Shown here one piece after another: positions 44,692 to 53,869 of a stretch of DNA of 60,525 bases (its first letter is position 1; each line of letters starts with the position of its first letter). The stretch covers positions 1 through 60,525 of the forward strand of contig JAHYJM010000007.1 of NCBI GenBank assembly GCA_019428945.1. The letters are read 5' to 3'. The position numbers and the translations under genes were made by a program. Source of the DNA: Bacillota bacterium (GTDB lineage: Bacteria > Bacillota > Dethiobacteria > DTU022). The notes beneath the pieces were generated by a model, which was given only the letters and a program-made list of their open reading frames with translations, did not search any database and was not told the DNA's origin.

Positions 44692-45131
44692 CGGGCATCC
44701 CTCATCTTTCTGTTCGGCCCGAGGGCCTTAATTTTTGCTGTCATCTGCTCCATCTCTTCAGCGAATTTATCGCCTTCCGAGCTGGAGATCCAGCGAACTT
44801 CAAACCGATCCGGCTCAAACCCGGCAAACTCAACCAGGCGTTTGAAGGCAGAAAGGCGACGGCGACCGTGGTAGTTACCAGTGCTGTAGTGACAGTCTCC
44901 AGGGTGGCAGCCTGCGACAAGTACCCCGTCTGCTCCGCGCTGAAAAGCTCTGAGAACAAACATGGGATTCATCCGGCCACAGCAGGGCACACGAATAACC
45001 CTGACATTAGCCGGGTAACTCATACGGCTGGTTCCGGCCAGATCACCACCGGCGTAGCTGCACCAGTTACAGCAAAAAGCAACTATTAACGGCTGATAAC
45101 CGGCGCTTTTTTCATTTAGCGCTGTAGACAT
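44673..45131 (-). CDS. flxD: FlxD/MvhD-like [2Fe-2S] electron transfer protein
   Basis: The 152-residue protein matches the methyl viologen-reducing hydrogenase delta subunit family: FCCNWCSYAGGDLAG, then VRVIRVPCCGRM and GADGVLVAGCHPGDCHY. It carries a small iron-sulfur site that docks directly to HdrA. GGAGG lies 10 bases before the ATG at 45131, and the gene overlaps hdrA by 16 bases. Its presence distinguishes this from an hdrABC set working with formate dehydrogenase or hydrogenase alone. Confidence 0.9.
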   Translation of the reverse strand: MSTALNEKSAGYQPLIVAFCCNWCSYAGGDLAGTSRMSYPANVRVIRVPCCGRMNPMFVLRAFQRGADGVLVAGCHPGDCHYSTGNYHGRRRLSAFKRLVEFAGFEPDRFEVRWISSSEGDKFAEEMEQMTAKIKALGPNRKMRDARWQSVT

Positions 45132-47101
45132 ATCGCATCCACCTCCGCCAGAATTTGTTCGTTACTGAACCCTTTCAGATTAACCGATCCCGATCGGCAA
45201 ATTACAGTGCAGGAACCGCAGCCCTGGCACAGGGCAGGGTTAACTTCAGCTACTGTGCGTTTCAGGGTGCCTCCATGATAACGCTCCTCGATTTCAACCG
45301 GATTTATTGCGCTGTAAGGACATACAGCTTCACAGTACATGCAGCCTGAACATTCCGCCTGGTTTACCTCAGCGGTGCAGGCTTCACCCTTTAGAAAATC
45401 TTTGGAGAGAAGTCCAACGGCTTTAACAGCTGCCGCACTGGCCTGGGCCACCGTATCTGGAATATCTTTTGGCGCCTGGCAGGCACCTGCGATGAATATA
45501 CCGGCAGTGTGAGTTTCGACCGGTTTCAGTTTCGGGTGAGCTTCATTGAAGAAGTGGTAACTATCGCTGTTAATTCCAACAATACGTCCAAGATCGGGGG
45601 CATCGGCACGGGCGATCGAAGCTGCGGCAAGGACTACCATATCTGCTTTGATTTCGATTATTTTACCGCTGAGAGAATCTACACCGTGCACAACCAGATG
45701 GTCACCTTCGGGGAATATTTTGCCAACCTGGCCCCGCAAATAAGCTACATCGTACTCTTCAGCAGCTCTACGCTGGAACTCTTCATACCCCTTACCGGCT
45801 GTTCTCACATCTATATAGAAAACATAACTTTTTGCATCCGGTACTTTTTCTTTTAGAAGAACAGCCTGCTTGGCTGTATACATACAACAAATTTTTGAAC
45901 AGTAATTCATACCGCGGGCCTTGTCTCTTGAACCAACACACTGGACAAAGACCACTTTTTTCGGCGGTTTTCCGTCTGAGAGGCGAACAACTTTACCTCC
46001 TGTTGGCCCCGAAGCGTTAAAAAGTCGTTCAAATTCCAGCCCGGTCAGAATATCAGGATGTTGGCCGTAACCATATTCGCCGTACTGTGAAGGGCTCATC
46101 TGGTCAAATCCTGTCGCTACAATTATTGTCCCATAGCGGCGCTCAATGAATTCATCTTTTTGATCATAAACAATTGCCTGGGGAGGACATTCTTTCTCAC
46201 ATATCTGGCAGCGGCCTTTTCTGAAGTAGAGACAGGCATCACGATCTATGACCGGCACATTTGGGACCGCCTGGGGGAAAGGCACATAGATAGCCTTGCG
46301 CTTTGACAAACCCATTTCAAATTCCGAGGAAGCCTTCGCCGGACATTTTTCATAACAGACACCGCAGCCGGTGCATTTTACAGGATCAACACTGCGCGCC
46401 TTTTGCCTGATCTTTACATCAAATTGCCCGACAAACCCTTTTACCTCTTCGACCTCCGAATAGGTAATCAGGTTAATATTCGGATGCTGGGCAGCTTCAA
46501 CCATCTTAGGTGTAAGTATACAGGCTGAACAATCGAGCGTGGGAAAGGTCTTCTCAAGTTGGGCCATTCGCCCGCCGATGCTCGGCTCTCTTTCAACCAC
46601 ATCAACTTCGTAACCTGCTTCGGCAATATCAATCGCCGCCTGGATGCCGGCAATACCTCCGCCGATGACCAGGGCTCTTTTTTCAACTTCCAGTTCCGGC
46701 GCATCCAGGGACTCGTTAAGGACAGCCTTGGCAACCGCAGCTCTTAAAAGAGCAATTGCCTTGGGGGTGCCTTCCTCAATATCTTTGTGGACCCAGGAAC
46801 AATGCTCCCTGATATTGGCCACTTCCAAGAGATATGGGTTCAGGCCGGCCTCAGCAGCGGCCTTGCGAAATGTTCCTTCATGCATGCGTGGAGAACAGGT
46901 CCCTACTACTACCCGCTCAAGCTTATTGTCTTCAATTGCTTTTTTGATCAGATCCTGCCCCATTTCCGAGCAGAGATAACGATAGTCGTCGGCGTGAACC
47001 ACTCCGGGAAAGTTGCGGGATGCTTCTACCGCTTTCTCGATGTCCACTGTACCGGCGATATTCGTGCCGCAGTGACAGATAAATACTCCGGTTCTTGGCA
47101 A
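45116..47101 (-). CDS. hdrA: heterodisulfide reductase subunit A-like, FAD iron-sulfur hub of the Hdr-Flx complex
   Basis: The 661-residue HdrA-like subunit carries an N-terminal Cys cluster (ICHCGTNIAG), the FAD motif GGGIAG at 147-152, FPTLDCSACILTPKM, ferredoxin motifs (CTGCGVCYEKCP, CQICEKECPP), and two at the C-terminus (CSGCMYCEAVCP, CQGCGSCTVIC). HdrA is the flavin subunit proposed to bifurcate electrons. TTG at 47101 follows GGGAGG by 9 bases; the TTG at 47110 is too close to it. No selenocysteine is seen. It overlaps flxD by 16 bases and lies 15 bases after hdrC. Confidence 0.93.
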   Translation of the reverse strand: MPRTGVFICHCGTNIAGTVDIEKAVEASRNFPGVVHADDYRYLCSEMGQDLIKKAIEDNKLERVVVGTCSPRMHEGTFRKAAAEAGLNPYLLEVANIREHCSWVHKDIEEGTPKAIALLRAAVAKAVLNESLDAPELEVEKRALVIGGGIAGIQAAIDIAEAGYEVDVVEREPSIGGRMAQLEKTFPTLDCSACILTPKMVEAAQHPNINLITYSEVEEVKGFVGQFDVKIRQKARSVDPVKCTGCGVCYEKCPAKASSEFEMGLSKRKAIYVPFPQAVPNVPVIDRDACLYFRKGRCQICEKECPPQAIVYDQKDEFIERRYGTIIVATGFDQMSPSQYGEYGYGQHPDILTGLEFERLFNASGPTGGKVVRLSDGKPPKKVVFVQCVGSRDKARGMNYCSKICCMYTAKQAVLLKEKVPDAKSYVFYIDVRTAGKGYEEFQRRAAEEYDVAYLRGQVGKIFPEGDHLVVHGVDSLSGKIIEIKADMVVLAAASIARADAPDLGRIVGINSDSYHFFNEAHPKLKPVETHTAGIFIAGACQAPKDIPDTVAQASAAAVKAVGLLSKDFLKGEACTAEVNQAECSGCMYCEAVCPYSAINPVEIEERYHGGTLKRTVAEVNPALCQGCGSCTVICRSGSVNLKGFSNEQILAEVDAICLQR

Positions 47102-47116
47102 ATTCCACAACCTCCC

Positions 47117-47512
47117 TTACTTGTTATACTTGCGGAACCCGCTGACCAGCGCCTGCTGGGGCAGCTTTTCAAGCTGCTCAGGGGTAAGGTCTGCAGGTCC
47201 GAATTTATTTCCTTCTCGTCGGCGCAGCATGACAAGGCGAATCCCTTCCATCATCCTGGCGAGATCAAGATCGCGGGGACAACGGGCGGCACAGGTAAAA
47301 CACGAAGCGCAGATCCAAGGGGTTTTACTCTTGGCCAGGTCTTCCTCCAGACCGAGCTGCAGATAACGGATAACCTGGTGTGGCAGAAGATCCATGGCAG
47401 CAGTTACAGGACATGCGGCGCTGCACTTGGCACACTGGTAACAGTTATTAGGGTCCTGGCCGCTTTGCATCTTCATCTCATCAACTAAACGGCTCTTGTT
47501 ACTTGTTGCCAT
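47117..47512 (-). CDS. hdrC: heterodisulfide reductase subunit C-like iron-sulfur protein
   Basis: The 131-residue protein has two 4Fe-4S motifs, CYQCAKCSAACP and CASCFTCAARCP, typical of HdrC, linking HdrA to the disulfide-reducing HdrB. ATG at 47512 has GGAGG 10 bases upstream and overlaps hdrB by 14 bases. The final 50 residues are charged and continue the HdrC C-terminal helix. The longer reading from 47533 is less likely. Confidence 0.93.
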   Translation of the reverse strand: MATSNKSRLVDEMKMQSGQDPNNCYQCAKCSAACPVTAAMDLLPHQVIRYLQLGLEEDLAKSKTPWICASCFTCAARCPRDLDLARMMEGIRLVMLRRREGNKFGPADLTPEQLEKLPQQALVSGFRKYNK

Positions 47513-48335
47513 TGCTGCTTCGCCTCCTTTCAAGGGCTGCCGACATCAACTGATCAAACTGCAGCCCCATTGCTTCAGCCAGCAGTTCGCTGAAATAATA
47601 GATCTTCAAAGGCTCTTTACCGTCTTCAGCAGCACAATTCTCCAGGTTATAGCGGCAAAGGGGGCAGGCCGTAATCAAAGCCTCCGCACCGACGCTGCGA
47701 GCTGAATCGATTATGCGGCTTACCGTATCCCGGGCTACCGCTTCTTCAGTAACAGAAAGGTAAGCGCCGCAGCATTCAGTGCGGTAAGGACTTTTTACCA
47801 CATCAGCGCCGATTGCCTTAAGCATATCTTCCATGATTGTCGGGTTCTCGGGATCATCAAACTGCATCACTTTCGAAGGTCTGAGCAGCAGGCACCCGTA
47901 GTAGGCGGCAACTTTGCGGCCTTCAAGAGGCTTTTTAACCATATCAGCCAGCTTGTCGAAGCCAAGATCATCGCGCAGCACTTCGAGAAAGTGAAGAACA
48001 CGACCCTCACCTGTATACTCTACCTCAAGGTAATCAGTAACCTTCTTACGGGCCTCTTCATTCCTCTGCATAAGCTCTTGTGCTCTTTTAAGCACATGGT
48101 GGCAGGCGGCACAGAGAGATACCAGCGGCTCACCCTTGGCCGCAGCCAGAGTGCGAACCGGTGAAAGCAGCGTGATCAGTTCATCCTCGTAGAGTGGATA
48201 AACTGCACCGCAGCACTGCCATTCTTCCAGCTCGACAAGTTCAATACCGAGCGCTGCGGCAGCTGCCATCGTGGTATTTTCCATATTTTTCGCCTGTCCT
48301 TTAAGGGTACAGCCGGGAAAATAATGATAGCGCAA
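47499..48335 (-). CDS. hdrB: heterodisulfide reductase subunit B-like CCG-domain protein
   Basis: The 278-residue protein has two CCG domains. The first holds HYFPGCTLKGQAKN, EEWQCCGAVYPL and LCAACHHV; the second holds YYGCLLLRP, TECCGAYL and ITACPLC. In methanogens these bind noncubane clusters that cleave CoM-S-S-CoB. Bacteria lack that disulfide, so the acceptor is unknown here. The start is TTG at 48335, with AGGAGGT 8 bases upstream. It is the first gene of the operon; ttcA lies 134 bases upstream on the same strand. Confidence 0.93.
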   Translation of the reverse strand: MRYHYFPGCTLKGQAKNMENTTMAAAAALGIELVELEEWQCCGAVYPLYEDELITLLSPVRTLAAAKGEPLVSLCAACHHVLKRAQELMQRNEEARKKVTDYLEVEYTGEGRVLHFLEVLRDDLGFDKLADMVKKPLEGRKVAAYYGCLLLRPSKVMQFDDPENPTIMEDMLKAIGADVVKSPYRTECCGAYLSVTEEAVARDTVSRIIDSARSVGAEALITACPLCRYNLENCAAEDGKEPLKIYYFSELLAEAMGLQFDQLMSAALERRRSSNGNK

Positions 48336-48469
48336 TTATGCGCACCTCCTAATTGGGCAGGTTTTAGAAAACTACCTGTTTAAATTCGACAGGATCGCAA
48401 TATTCCCTTTTTAAATTTTAAAATATTTATTATAAATATTAGAAGTTTTCGGAGAAGGAGCTAGGCATT

Positions 48470-49186
48470 TTACTTCTTCCAGTATGTACTTGAAAGCAAA
48501 GCAGAGCGCCATTTTTCGCGCAGGTCGGGGTAACGTTCAGTTAATTCATCAATTAGAAGTTCCATTTCAGTTCTCTTCGTCCTGCCGCTAACCGGGCAGG
48601 GATTTTTAAGCAAAGGCAGATTTTCTCGCCTGGCCAGAGAGGCCAACACACTTTCCGGCAGCTGAATAAGAGGGCGAATCATGTAAAGGTCTGTTCGATC
48701 AAGGTAGGTAACAGGTTTAAAGGTATCCATATTCCCGGTATAAATCAAGTTCATCAGGAATGTCTGAATAGCATCGTCCAGATGATGGCCCAGGGCGACT
48801 TTGTTACAGTTGAGCTTCAGGGCAGCCTGGTGAAGTGCGCCGCGCCGCATATTTGCGCAGAGCGCACAGGGATTTTTTTCTTTACGTGTTTTGAATACAA
48901 TCCGGGCGATGGCCGTTTCTTCAACATGTAAAGGCAGATCGAATCGGGCTGTCAGGGTTTTTAACGCCTGCAGATCTACCGACCAGCCCATGTGAACATA
49001 AACCGGTTCGAGTATAAACTTAACTGGTGAATGCTTCTGAAAAAGTTTAAGAATATATAAGAGCGCAGCGCTGTCTTTGCCTCCAGAAATGCCCACAGCC
49101 ACCCGATCATTATCGGCAATCATCTTAAAGTTGTAGATAGTCCTTTTAACCCTGGTCAGAAACCATTTTCCATCACTTCTTCGCAA
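48470..49186 (-). CDS. ttcA: tRNA 2-thiocytidine biosynthesis protein TtcA-like
   Basis: The 238-residue protein is an ATP-pyrophosphatase with the PP-loop SGGKDS at 34-39, the Cys pair in CALCANMRRGAL and CPVSGRTKR near 196. TtcA thiolates cytidine 32 in tRNA using an iron-sulfur centre. It is shorter than E. coli TtcA but similar to Firmicute members. TTG at 49186 has AAAGGAAG 8 bases upstream. A separate transcript is probable because 134 bases with AT-rich sequence separate it from hdrB. Confidence 0.88.
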   Translation of the reverse strand: MRRSDGKWFLTRVKRTIYNFKMIADNDRVAVGISGGKDSAALLYILKLFQKHSPVKFILEPVYVHMGWSVDLQALKTLTARFDLPLHVEETAIARIVFKTRKEKNPCALCANMRRGALHQAALKLNCNKVALGHHLDDAIQTFLMNLIYTGNMDTFKPVTYLDRTDLYMIRPLIQLPESVLASLARRENLPLLKNPCPVSGRTKRTEMELLIDELTERYPDLREKWRSALLSSTYWKK

Positions 49187-49552
49187 ACTTTCAGCTTCCT
49201 TTCTAAGACAGGGAAAAGGCAGCCTGGTGATTCAGTTGTCCTGCCTTATTTTATATCCTGAAACAGTATATCATTTACTATCAGGGTAGAACAAATAAAC
49301 ACGATGGTTTTACGGGGCATTAACAGGACATAGGTGCTGGATAGAAATTCTGCCTTGCGGATAAGTTCCAATATCACTTGAAAGAGTTTAAATAATGGCG
49401 TTACGACAGCATGGTTATTCCAGAAAAAGTTCTACCAACAATTATAGTATAAATTGGCGCCTCTGAGCCTTCTTTTACCGCTTTTCCATTTTATATCTCA
49501 ATGAAAGGTGGTAGAATGATATAAACAGTGCGGCGCAAGGGGGTTTTAAAAT
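49187..49552. other. 366-base gap with no recognised gene
   Basis: This must hold the promoter for leftward ttcA and for the small rightward gene at 49553. I see no tRNA, riboswitch or coding pattern. A run of AGGTGGTAGAATGATATAAA near 49506-49525 could be a weak -10 region for the small gene. Confidence 0.4.
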
Positions 49553-49672
49553 TTGGCCCGCCATACAAAAAAGAAAAAAAACGGCAGTCCCTGGCTTATA
49601 TTGATTCTTTCGTGCCTTGCAGCTTTTTTGCTTGGATACTTGTACTCCATAAGCGATCTTTTATTACGTTAA
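49553..49672 (+). CDS. 39-residue single-pass membrane protein, TTG start
   Basis: The reading starts TTG at 49553, with AAGGGGG 9 bases upstream, and ends TAA at 49672. The product has a Lys-rich N-terminus (RHTKKKKN) and one hydrophobic segment at about 14-30 (WLILILSCLAAFLLGYL). I do not recognise a family. The ribosome site, positive-inside charge pattern and the terminator behind it make it more than chance. A signal-less membrane micro-protein is inferred. Confidence 0.45.
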   Translation: MARHTKKKKNGSPWLILILSCLAAFLLGYLYSISDLLLR

Positions 49673-49679
49673 AAATATT

Positions 49680-49715
49680 GAAGGGATAGGTCAATAAATA
49701 CAACCCTATCCCTTC
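49680..49715 (-). terminator. rho-independent terminator of the DUF4870 gene, possibly bidirectional
   Basis: GAAGGGATAGG (49680-49690) and CCTATCCCTTC (49705-49715) form a perfect 11-base stem. Leftward it is followed by an AATATTTTT run, which fits the gene ending at 49738. It could also end the micro-protein gene on the plus strand. Confidence 0.7.
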
Positions 49716-49737
49716 ATACATTAACTGGTAATCAGAT

Positions 49738-50094
49738 TTACTTAAGGAAACGAATTGTCAGCGGATACTGGAACATTTGCCCTTCATTTACCTTGATTGA
49801 AGCCATGATAATCATAACCAGTGAAAAGATTCCAACTGCGATTAGCAGTAAAATGCCAATTACAATCAATGTAAGGATTCCGGCAATAATTGCATAAATG
49901 GCAATGCTGATCTGAAAGTTCAATGATTCTTTCCCCTGCATATCAACCCAGGCTGACTGATCTTTTTTGATCAACCAAACTACAAGTGGGCCGATGATAT
50001 TCCCAAAAGGAATAATAAAACCGGCAAGTGCTGAGAGGTGAGCAAGCATACCAAAGGTTTTTTCATCCTGAGTCAGCTGCATTCCATCAGTCAT
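49738..50094 (-). CDS. DUF4870-family membrane protein
   Basis: The 118-residue protein follows the DUF4870 pattern: 'QDEKTFGMLAHLSALAGFII' at the start, GNIIGPLVVWLIKKD near 30-44, VDMQGKESLNFQISI near 50-64, and about three transmembrane segments. Function is unknown. GGAGG lies 8 bases before the ATG. It is monocistronic, with a strong terminator after it. Confidence 0.9.
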   Translation of the reverse strand: MTDGMQLTQDEKTFGMLAHLSALAGFIIPFGNIIGPLVVWLIKKDQSAWVDMQGKESLNFQISIAIYAIIAGILTLIVIGILLLIAVGIFSLVMIIMASIKVNEGQMFQYPLTIRFLK

Positions 50095-50233
50095 TTCAAT
50101 TACCTCCTATATAATAATTAAGCATGTCAAACCATGGAGTAAAATTCACTAATAATAAACTAATTCTATGATAACCTCAAGATACTTACCAATCTTGATA
50201 TTTACTTAAATTTATCATATATAGCTTTTATTG

Positions 50234-51091
50234 TCAATCGTAGTGCTGTGATTTTGTCTCCAAATATTCCCTTAAAGTTTCCCCCGAGGCCTTCCATTCA
50301 GCAGCGGCTTCGATACCAATATAGCGGTAATGCCACGGTTCAAATATATAACCGGTAATATGCTCTTTTCCTGCCGGATAACTCATGGCAAAACCAAAAT
50401 AATGAGCATTCTCTTTTAACCATTGCCCCTGAAGCGTATCGGCAAAAGCAGCTTTTAAATCAACCGATGTACCGCCAAAGTCAACTGTTGTGCCAAGCTG
50501 GTGCTCTGATTGACCAGCCCTTGCACTGAACCGATTGGCTTCTTCTTCACCATATCTGTTTGCATAATCCTGGAACAGGCCTTTTTGGGTGTTATAACTG
50601 CGGTAGGCTGAACGGATCTTCAGCATAACTCCATCATATGCAGCAGCATTCCACAGCAGTTCAAGCTGCTCAAGTGCATCCGCCCTTAACTGCATGCTGT
50701 AAGCCGGGCTCAAATATTCAGGGACAGTTCTTAAATCTGAAGGTACATAATCACTTTTCAGCGTTGTCTCTTTTGTAACAAGGGCCAGCAGATAATCGCC
50801 GTCCGAAATAACCGGCAGGGACGGCTCTTCAGAATCATTATTATCCGGTGTATGAGGAACCGGCTCATCTGAAGGTTCATCACTATTTTCCGGTTCAGGT
50901 CCTTCTTCCGGAACTGTTGGCTCGCTTACAGGTTCTGGTATCTCTTCATTTAGCGGTTCTTCAGCTTCTTCGTCAGGCTCAGCCACATCTTGATTGAGCA
51001 GCTCATTGCACCCGGCAGATATAAGTGCGAGAGCCAGCATCAGTATTAATAGATGAAGTATATATCTCTTCTTTGAAATGACGTTTATCAC
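50234..51091 (-). CDS. D-alanyl-D-alanine carboxypeptidase, VanY/M15 type, lipoprotein
   Basis: The 285-residue protein has a lipoprotein signal with lipobox LISAGC (Cys28). An acidic, proline-rich linker (about 30-92) follows, and then an M15B VanY-type domain. Zinc-site motifs are SAYRSYNTQ, SEHQLGTTVDF and EPWHYRYIG. Such enzymes trim D-Ala from peptidoglycan stem peptides and in some species alter vancomycin response, but no VanRS or ligase genes are near. The 3' side of tkt follows 10 bases upstream on the same strand, so tkt and this gene are probably co-transcribed. Confidence 0.9.
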   Translation of the reverse strand: MINVISKKRYILHLLILMLALALISAGCNELLNQDVAEPDEEAEEPLNEEIPEPVSEPTVPEEGPEPENSDEPSDEPVPHTPDNNDSEEPSLPVISDGDYLLALVTKETTLKSDYVPSDLRTVPEYLSPAYSMQLRADALEQLELLWNAAAYDGVMLKIRSAYRSYNTQKGLFQDYANRYGEEEANRFSARAGQSEHQLGTTVDFGGTSVDLKAAFADTLQGQWLKENAHYFGFAMSYPAGKEHITGYIFEPWHYRYIGIEAAAEWKASGETLREYLETKSQHYD

Positions 51092-51101
51092 GATCGGCTC
51101 A

Positions 51102-53099
51102 CTACCTGTCTTTCGGCATATGTTCGGCCATTTTCAATATTTTTTCAACAGTTATGCCACGTTTTTCCATTACTGTTTCACCAGGGGCTGAAGCGCCAAA
51201 TTCATCAATGCCAATCACGACACCCCTGCAGAGGGCAATCTTATCCCAACCCATCGGTAATGCCGCTTCAATAATAATCCTGTTTTCAGATGCTTCGGGT
51301 AAAACCTCTTCCCGGTATGACGCATCCTGCGCCAGAAACAGCTCTTTACAAACCATGCTCACCACTCTAACCGAGCGGCCATTTTCCTGCAACTTCTTTT
51401 TAGCTTCCACGGCCAAATGCAGTTCAGATCCTGAGGCGATTAATATAAGATCAGGTTTATTACCATTATCTTCACGGCTGACAATATAACCGCCTTTTAA
51501 TGCCTCCCTGCTGGTGCCTGACAGCTGCGGCAGATTCTGACGTGAAAGAATGAGGGCTGAAGGGCCGCATCGCCTCTGCAGCGCATGCAGCCAGGCAGCG
51601 GATGTTTCTACCCCGTCTGCCGGCCTGAGAACATGCAGGTTAGGTATGGAACGCAGGTTTGCAAGATGCTCGATCGGCTGGTGCGTAGGACCATCTTCAC
51701 CGACAGCGACACTGTCGTGCGTATATACATAAGTTACAGGTATGCCCATCATTGCTGCAAGACGGACTGCCGGTTTCATGTAATCGAAGAAGACCAGGAA
51801 AGTTGAACCATAAGGACGCAACCCACCATGCAGGGCCAGACCGGATAATATTGCACCCATAGCGTGTTCGCGTACGCCAAAATGAATATTGCTGCCGGAA
51901 GGATTATCCGCCTGGAAATCTCCAAAACCTTTTAAATGCGTTTTAGTTGAAGCGTTGAGATCTGCTGAACCACCAATCATATTGGGAAGATATTCAGCAA
52001 TGCTCTGCATTACCTGTCCCGATGCTGAGCGGGTAGCTGCGGCTTTTTCACCAAATTCCCAAAGCCTTTCATCATTAATAAGTTCCTCAGGTATCCGATC
52101 TGAATGCCATTCTTCCCATTGTTCTGCAAGGTCGGGATATTCTCTGCTGTAAGCAATGTAAAGAGCATCCCACTCTTCGCGCTTGGCGATCAAAACCTCT
52201 TTTTTCTCGCTAAAATAATGATATACCTCTTCAGGAATATAAAATTCCGGCTCAAGCGGCCAGTCGAGATTCTTTTTGGTCAGAATTACCTCTTCCGCGC
52301 CAAGAGGAGCGCCATGAACGCCTGAGGTTCCCTGCTTGTTGGGCGAACCATAGCCGATTTCAGTCCGGACCATGATCAATGTCGGACGGTTATGCTCTTT
52401 TCTCGCTTCAGCCAACGCTTCTTCAATCAGTTCCGGCCTGTTAGCTTCTTCAACTTTAATTACCTGCCAACCATAAGCTTCAAACCTCTTGCCGGTATCT
52501 TCAGTGAACGCTATATCAGTTGAACCGTCTATTGTTATATTATTATCATCGTAAAGGCAAATAAGCTTACCAAGGCTGAGATGCCCGGCTAGTGAAGCAG
52601 CTTCAGAAGTTATTCCTTCCATCATGCAGCCATCACCGGCATATGTATAGGTGTAGTGATCAACAAGGTTGAATCCCGGACGATTAAATTCAGCTGCAAG
52701 ACGCCGTTCGGCTATAGCCATTCCTACGGCATTGGCAAAACCCTGTCCAAGAGGACCTGTTGTGGTTTCGACTCCCGGAGTATGAAGATACTCGGGATGT
52801 CCGGGAGTTTTGCTGCCCCATTGACGGAAGTTTTTTATTTCTTCCAGGGGCAGGTCATACCCAAAAAGATGCAGCAGGGCATAAACAAGCATTGAGCCGT
52901 GACCGGCCGAAAGGACAAAGCGATCTCGATCAGGCCATTCGGGACAGTCAGGACAGTGTTTTAAAAAGCGGGTCCACAGCGTATATGCCATTGAAGCTCC
53001 ACCCATAGGCAGGCCGGGATGCCCCGAATTAGCTTTCTCCACAGCGTCAACAGCCAGAAAACGGATAGTATTAACAGCCAGCTCATCAATTCTTTTCAA
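51102..53099 (-). CDS. tkt: transketolase
   Basis: The 665-residue enzyme exchanges two-carbon units between sugar phosphates in the non-oxidative pentose phosphate pathway. It has the thiamine diphosphate fold: '[11 protein letters not shown]' early, '[18 protein letters not shown]' near 120, '[21 protein letters not shown]' (cofactor-binding GDG) and the C-terminal region with [12 protein letters not shown] at 53099 has TTGGAG 8 bases upstream; a GTG-like start at 53114 is less likely. The intact gene contrasts with the broken gnd and zwf elsewhere in this window. Confidence 0.96.
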   Translation of the reverse strand: MKRIDELAVNTIRFLAVDAVEKANSGHPGLPMGGASMAYTLWTRFLKHCPDCPEWPDRDRFVLSAGHGSMLVYALLHLFGYDLPLEEIKNFRQWGSKTPGHPEYLHTPGVETTTGPLGQGFANAVGMAIAERRLAAEFNRPGFNLVDHYTYTYAGDGCMMEGITSEAASLAGHLSLGKLICLYDDNNITIDGSTDIAFTEDTGKRFEAYGWQVIKVEEANRPELIEEALAEARKEHNRPTLIMVRTEIGYGSPNKQGTSGVHGAPLGAEEVILTKKNLDWPLEPEFYIPEEVYHYFSEKKEVLIAKREEWDALYIAYSREYPDLAEQWEEWHSDRIPEELINDERLWEFGEKAAATRSASGQVMQSIAEYLPNMIGGSADLNASTKTHLKGFGDFQADNPSGSNIHFGVREHAMGAILSGLALHGGLRPYGSTFLVFFDYMKPAVRLAAMMGIPVTYVYTHDSVAVGEDGPTHQPIEHLANLRSIPNLHVLRPADGVETSAAWLHALQRRCGPSALILSRQNLPQLSGTSREALKGGYIVSREDNGNKPDLILIASGSELHLAVEAKKKLQENGRSVRVVSMVCKELFLAQDASYREEVLPEASENRIIIEAALPMGWDKIALCRGVVIGIDEFGASAPGETVMEKRGITVEKILKMAEHMPKDR

Positions 53100-53117
53100 A
53101 AGAAAACACTCCAATCA

Positions 53118-53747
53118 TTAGGGATTATCTATCACTGTCATCTCTATGTCAAAAGCAATATAGTTAAGCGGTTCCGCTGCAATACTTCCTTCTTCCTCTT
53201 TGCCAAGCAGCACTTGTTTTATCTTTACCTCAAAATCTTCGTGTCTTTCAGAGATATTTACTGTAAAATGCTGAAGGCCTTCATCGCCCGGTTCCGGCTG
53301 GAGATCATCGATTCTAAAGTAAAAGGTGCTGCTCGATTCCCATTCAGCCTGATTGTAGTAATCGACATCAAATGTTAATGACACCCATTCGAGCAAAAAC
53401 AGATCAGTGCTGTCAACCCGCCAGAGCAAGCGACCGTCATAGCTGCTTCCAACTGTAAACTCACCGATGAAACCGTGATCGGATTCAAAAAGATCGGGAC
53501 CGATGATTATTTCACCACTTGAAAGTTCGACCTGCCCATGGCTGACCCATGGCCAATAGTAAGTAACTATCATAGCCGGTTCTTCAGCAGACCCCTCTTC
53601 TTCTGTAACCGGATCAGGATCTGCCACTTCTTCGACAACCGGCTCTGAGACCGGTTCATGAAATAAACCACAGCCTGCAATTAAACCAATGCTAACTATA
53701 ACAACAACTCCGAATAAAAAGATCCGGCTGTCTATCATTCTGAGCAT
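53118..53747 (-). CDS. putative lipoprotein of unknown function
   Basis: The 209-residue protein has a membrane-anchored signal (RIFLFGVVVIVSIGLIAGC, lipid Cys26), then an acidic Pro/Glu linker (EPVSEPVVEEVADPD) and a beta-rich region with TYYWPWVSHGQVEL and 'DHGFIGEFTVGSS'. I do not recognise a family. It shares the acidic linker style of the VanY lipoprotein. It runs into tkt with about 18 bases between, so it may be the first gene of that transcript. Confidence 0.65.
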   Translation of the reverse strand: MLRMIDSRIFLFGVVVIVSIGLIAGCGLFHEPVSEPVVEEVADPDPVTEEEGSAEEPAMIVTYYWPWVSHGQVELSSGEIIIGPDLFESDHGFIGEFTVGSSYDGRLLWRVDSTDLFLLEWVSLTFDVDYYNQAEWESSSTFYFRIDDLQPEPGDEGLQHFTVNISERHEDFEVKIKQVLLGKEEEGSIAAEPLNYIAFDIEMTVIDNP

Positions 53748-53869
53748 ATGTAACCATCTCCTTCAACAAGGCAGAATTATTCTGTCTCTATGAACGATAA
53801 GATTAATAAAACTTTCGATGCGGTATCCGTGTAACCTGCATCTTAAGAATACCATTATACCACGACCTG

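Noticed and set aside
46787-47488. 233-codon open frame on the plus strand
   Set aside because: It is a shadow of hdrA and hdrC, which have complete cluster motifs.
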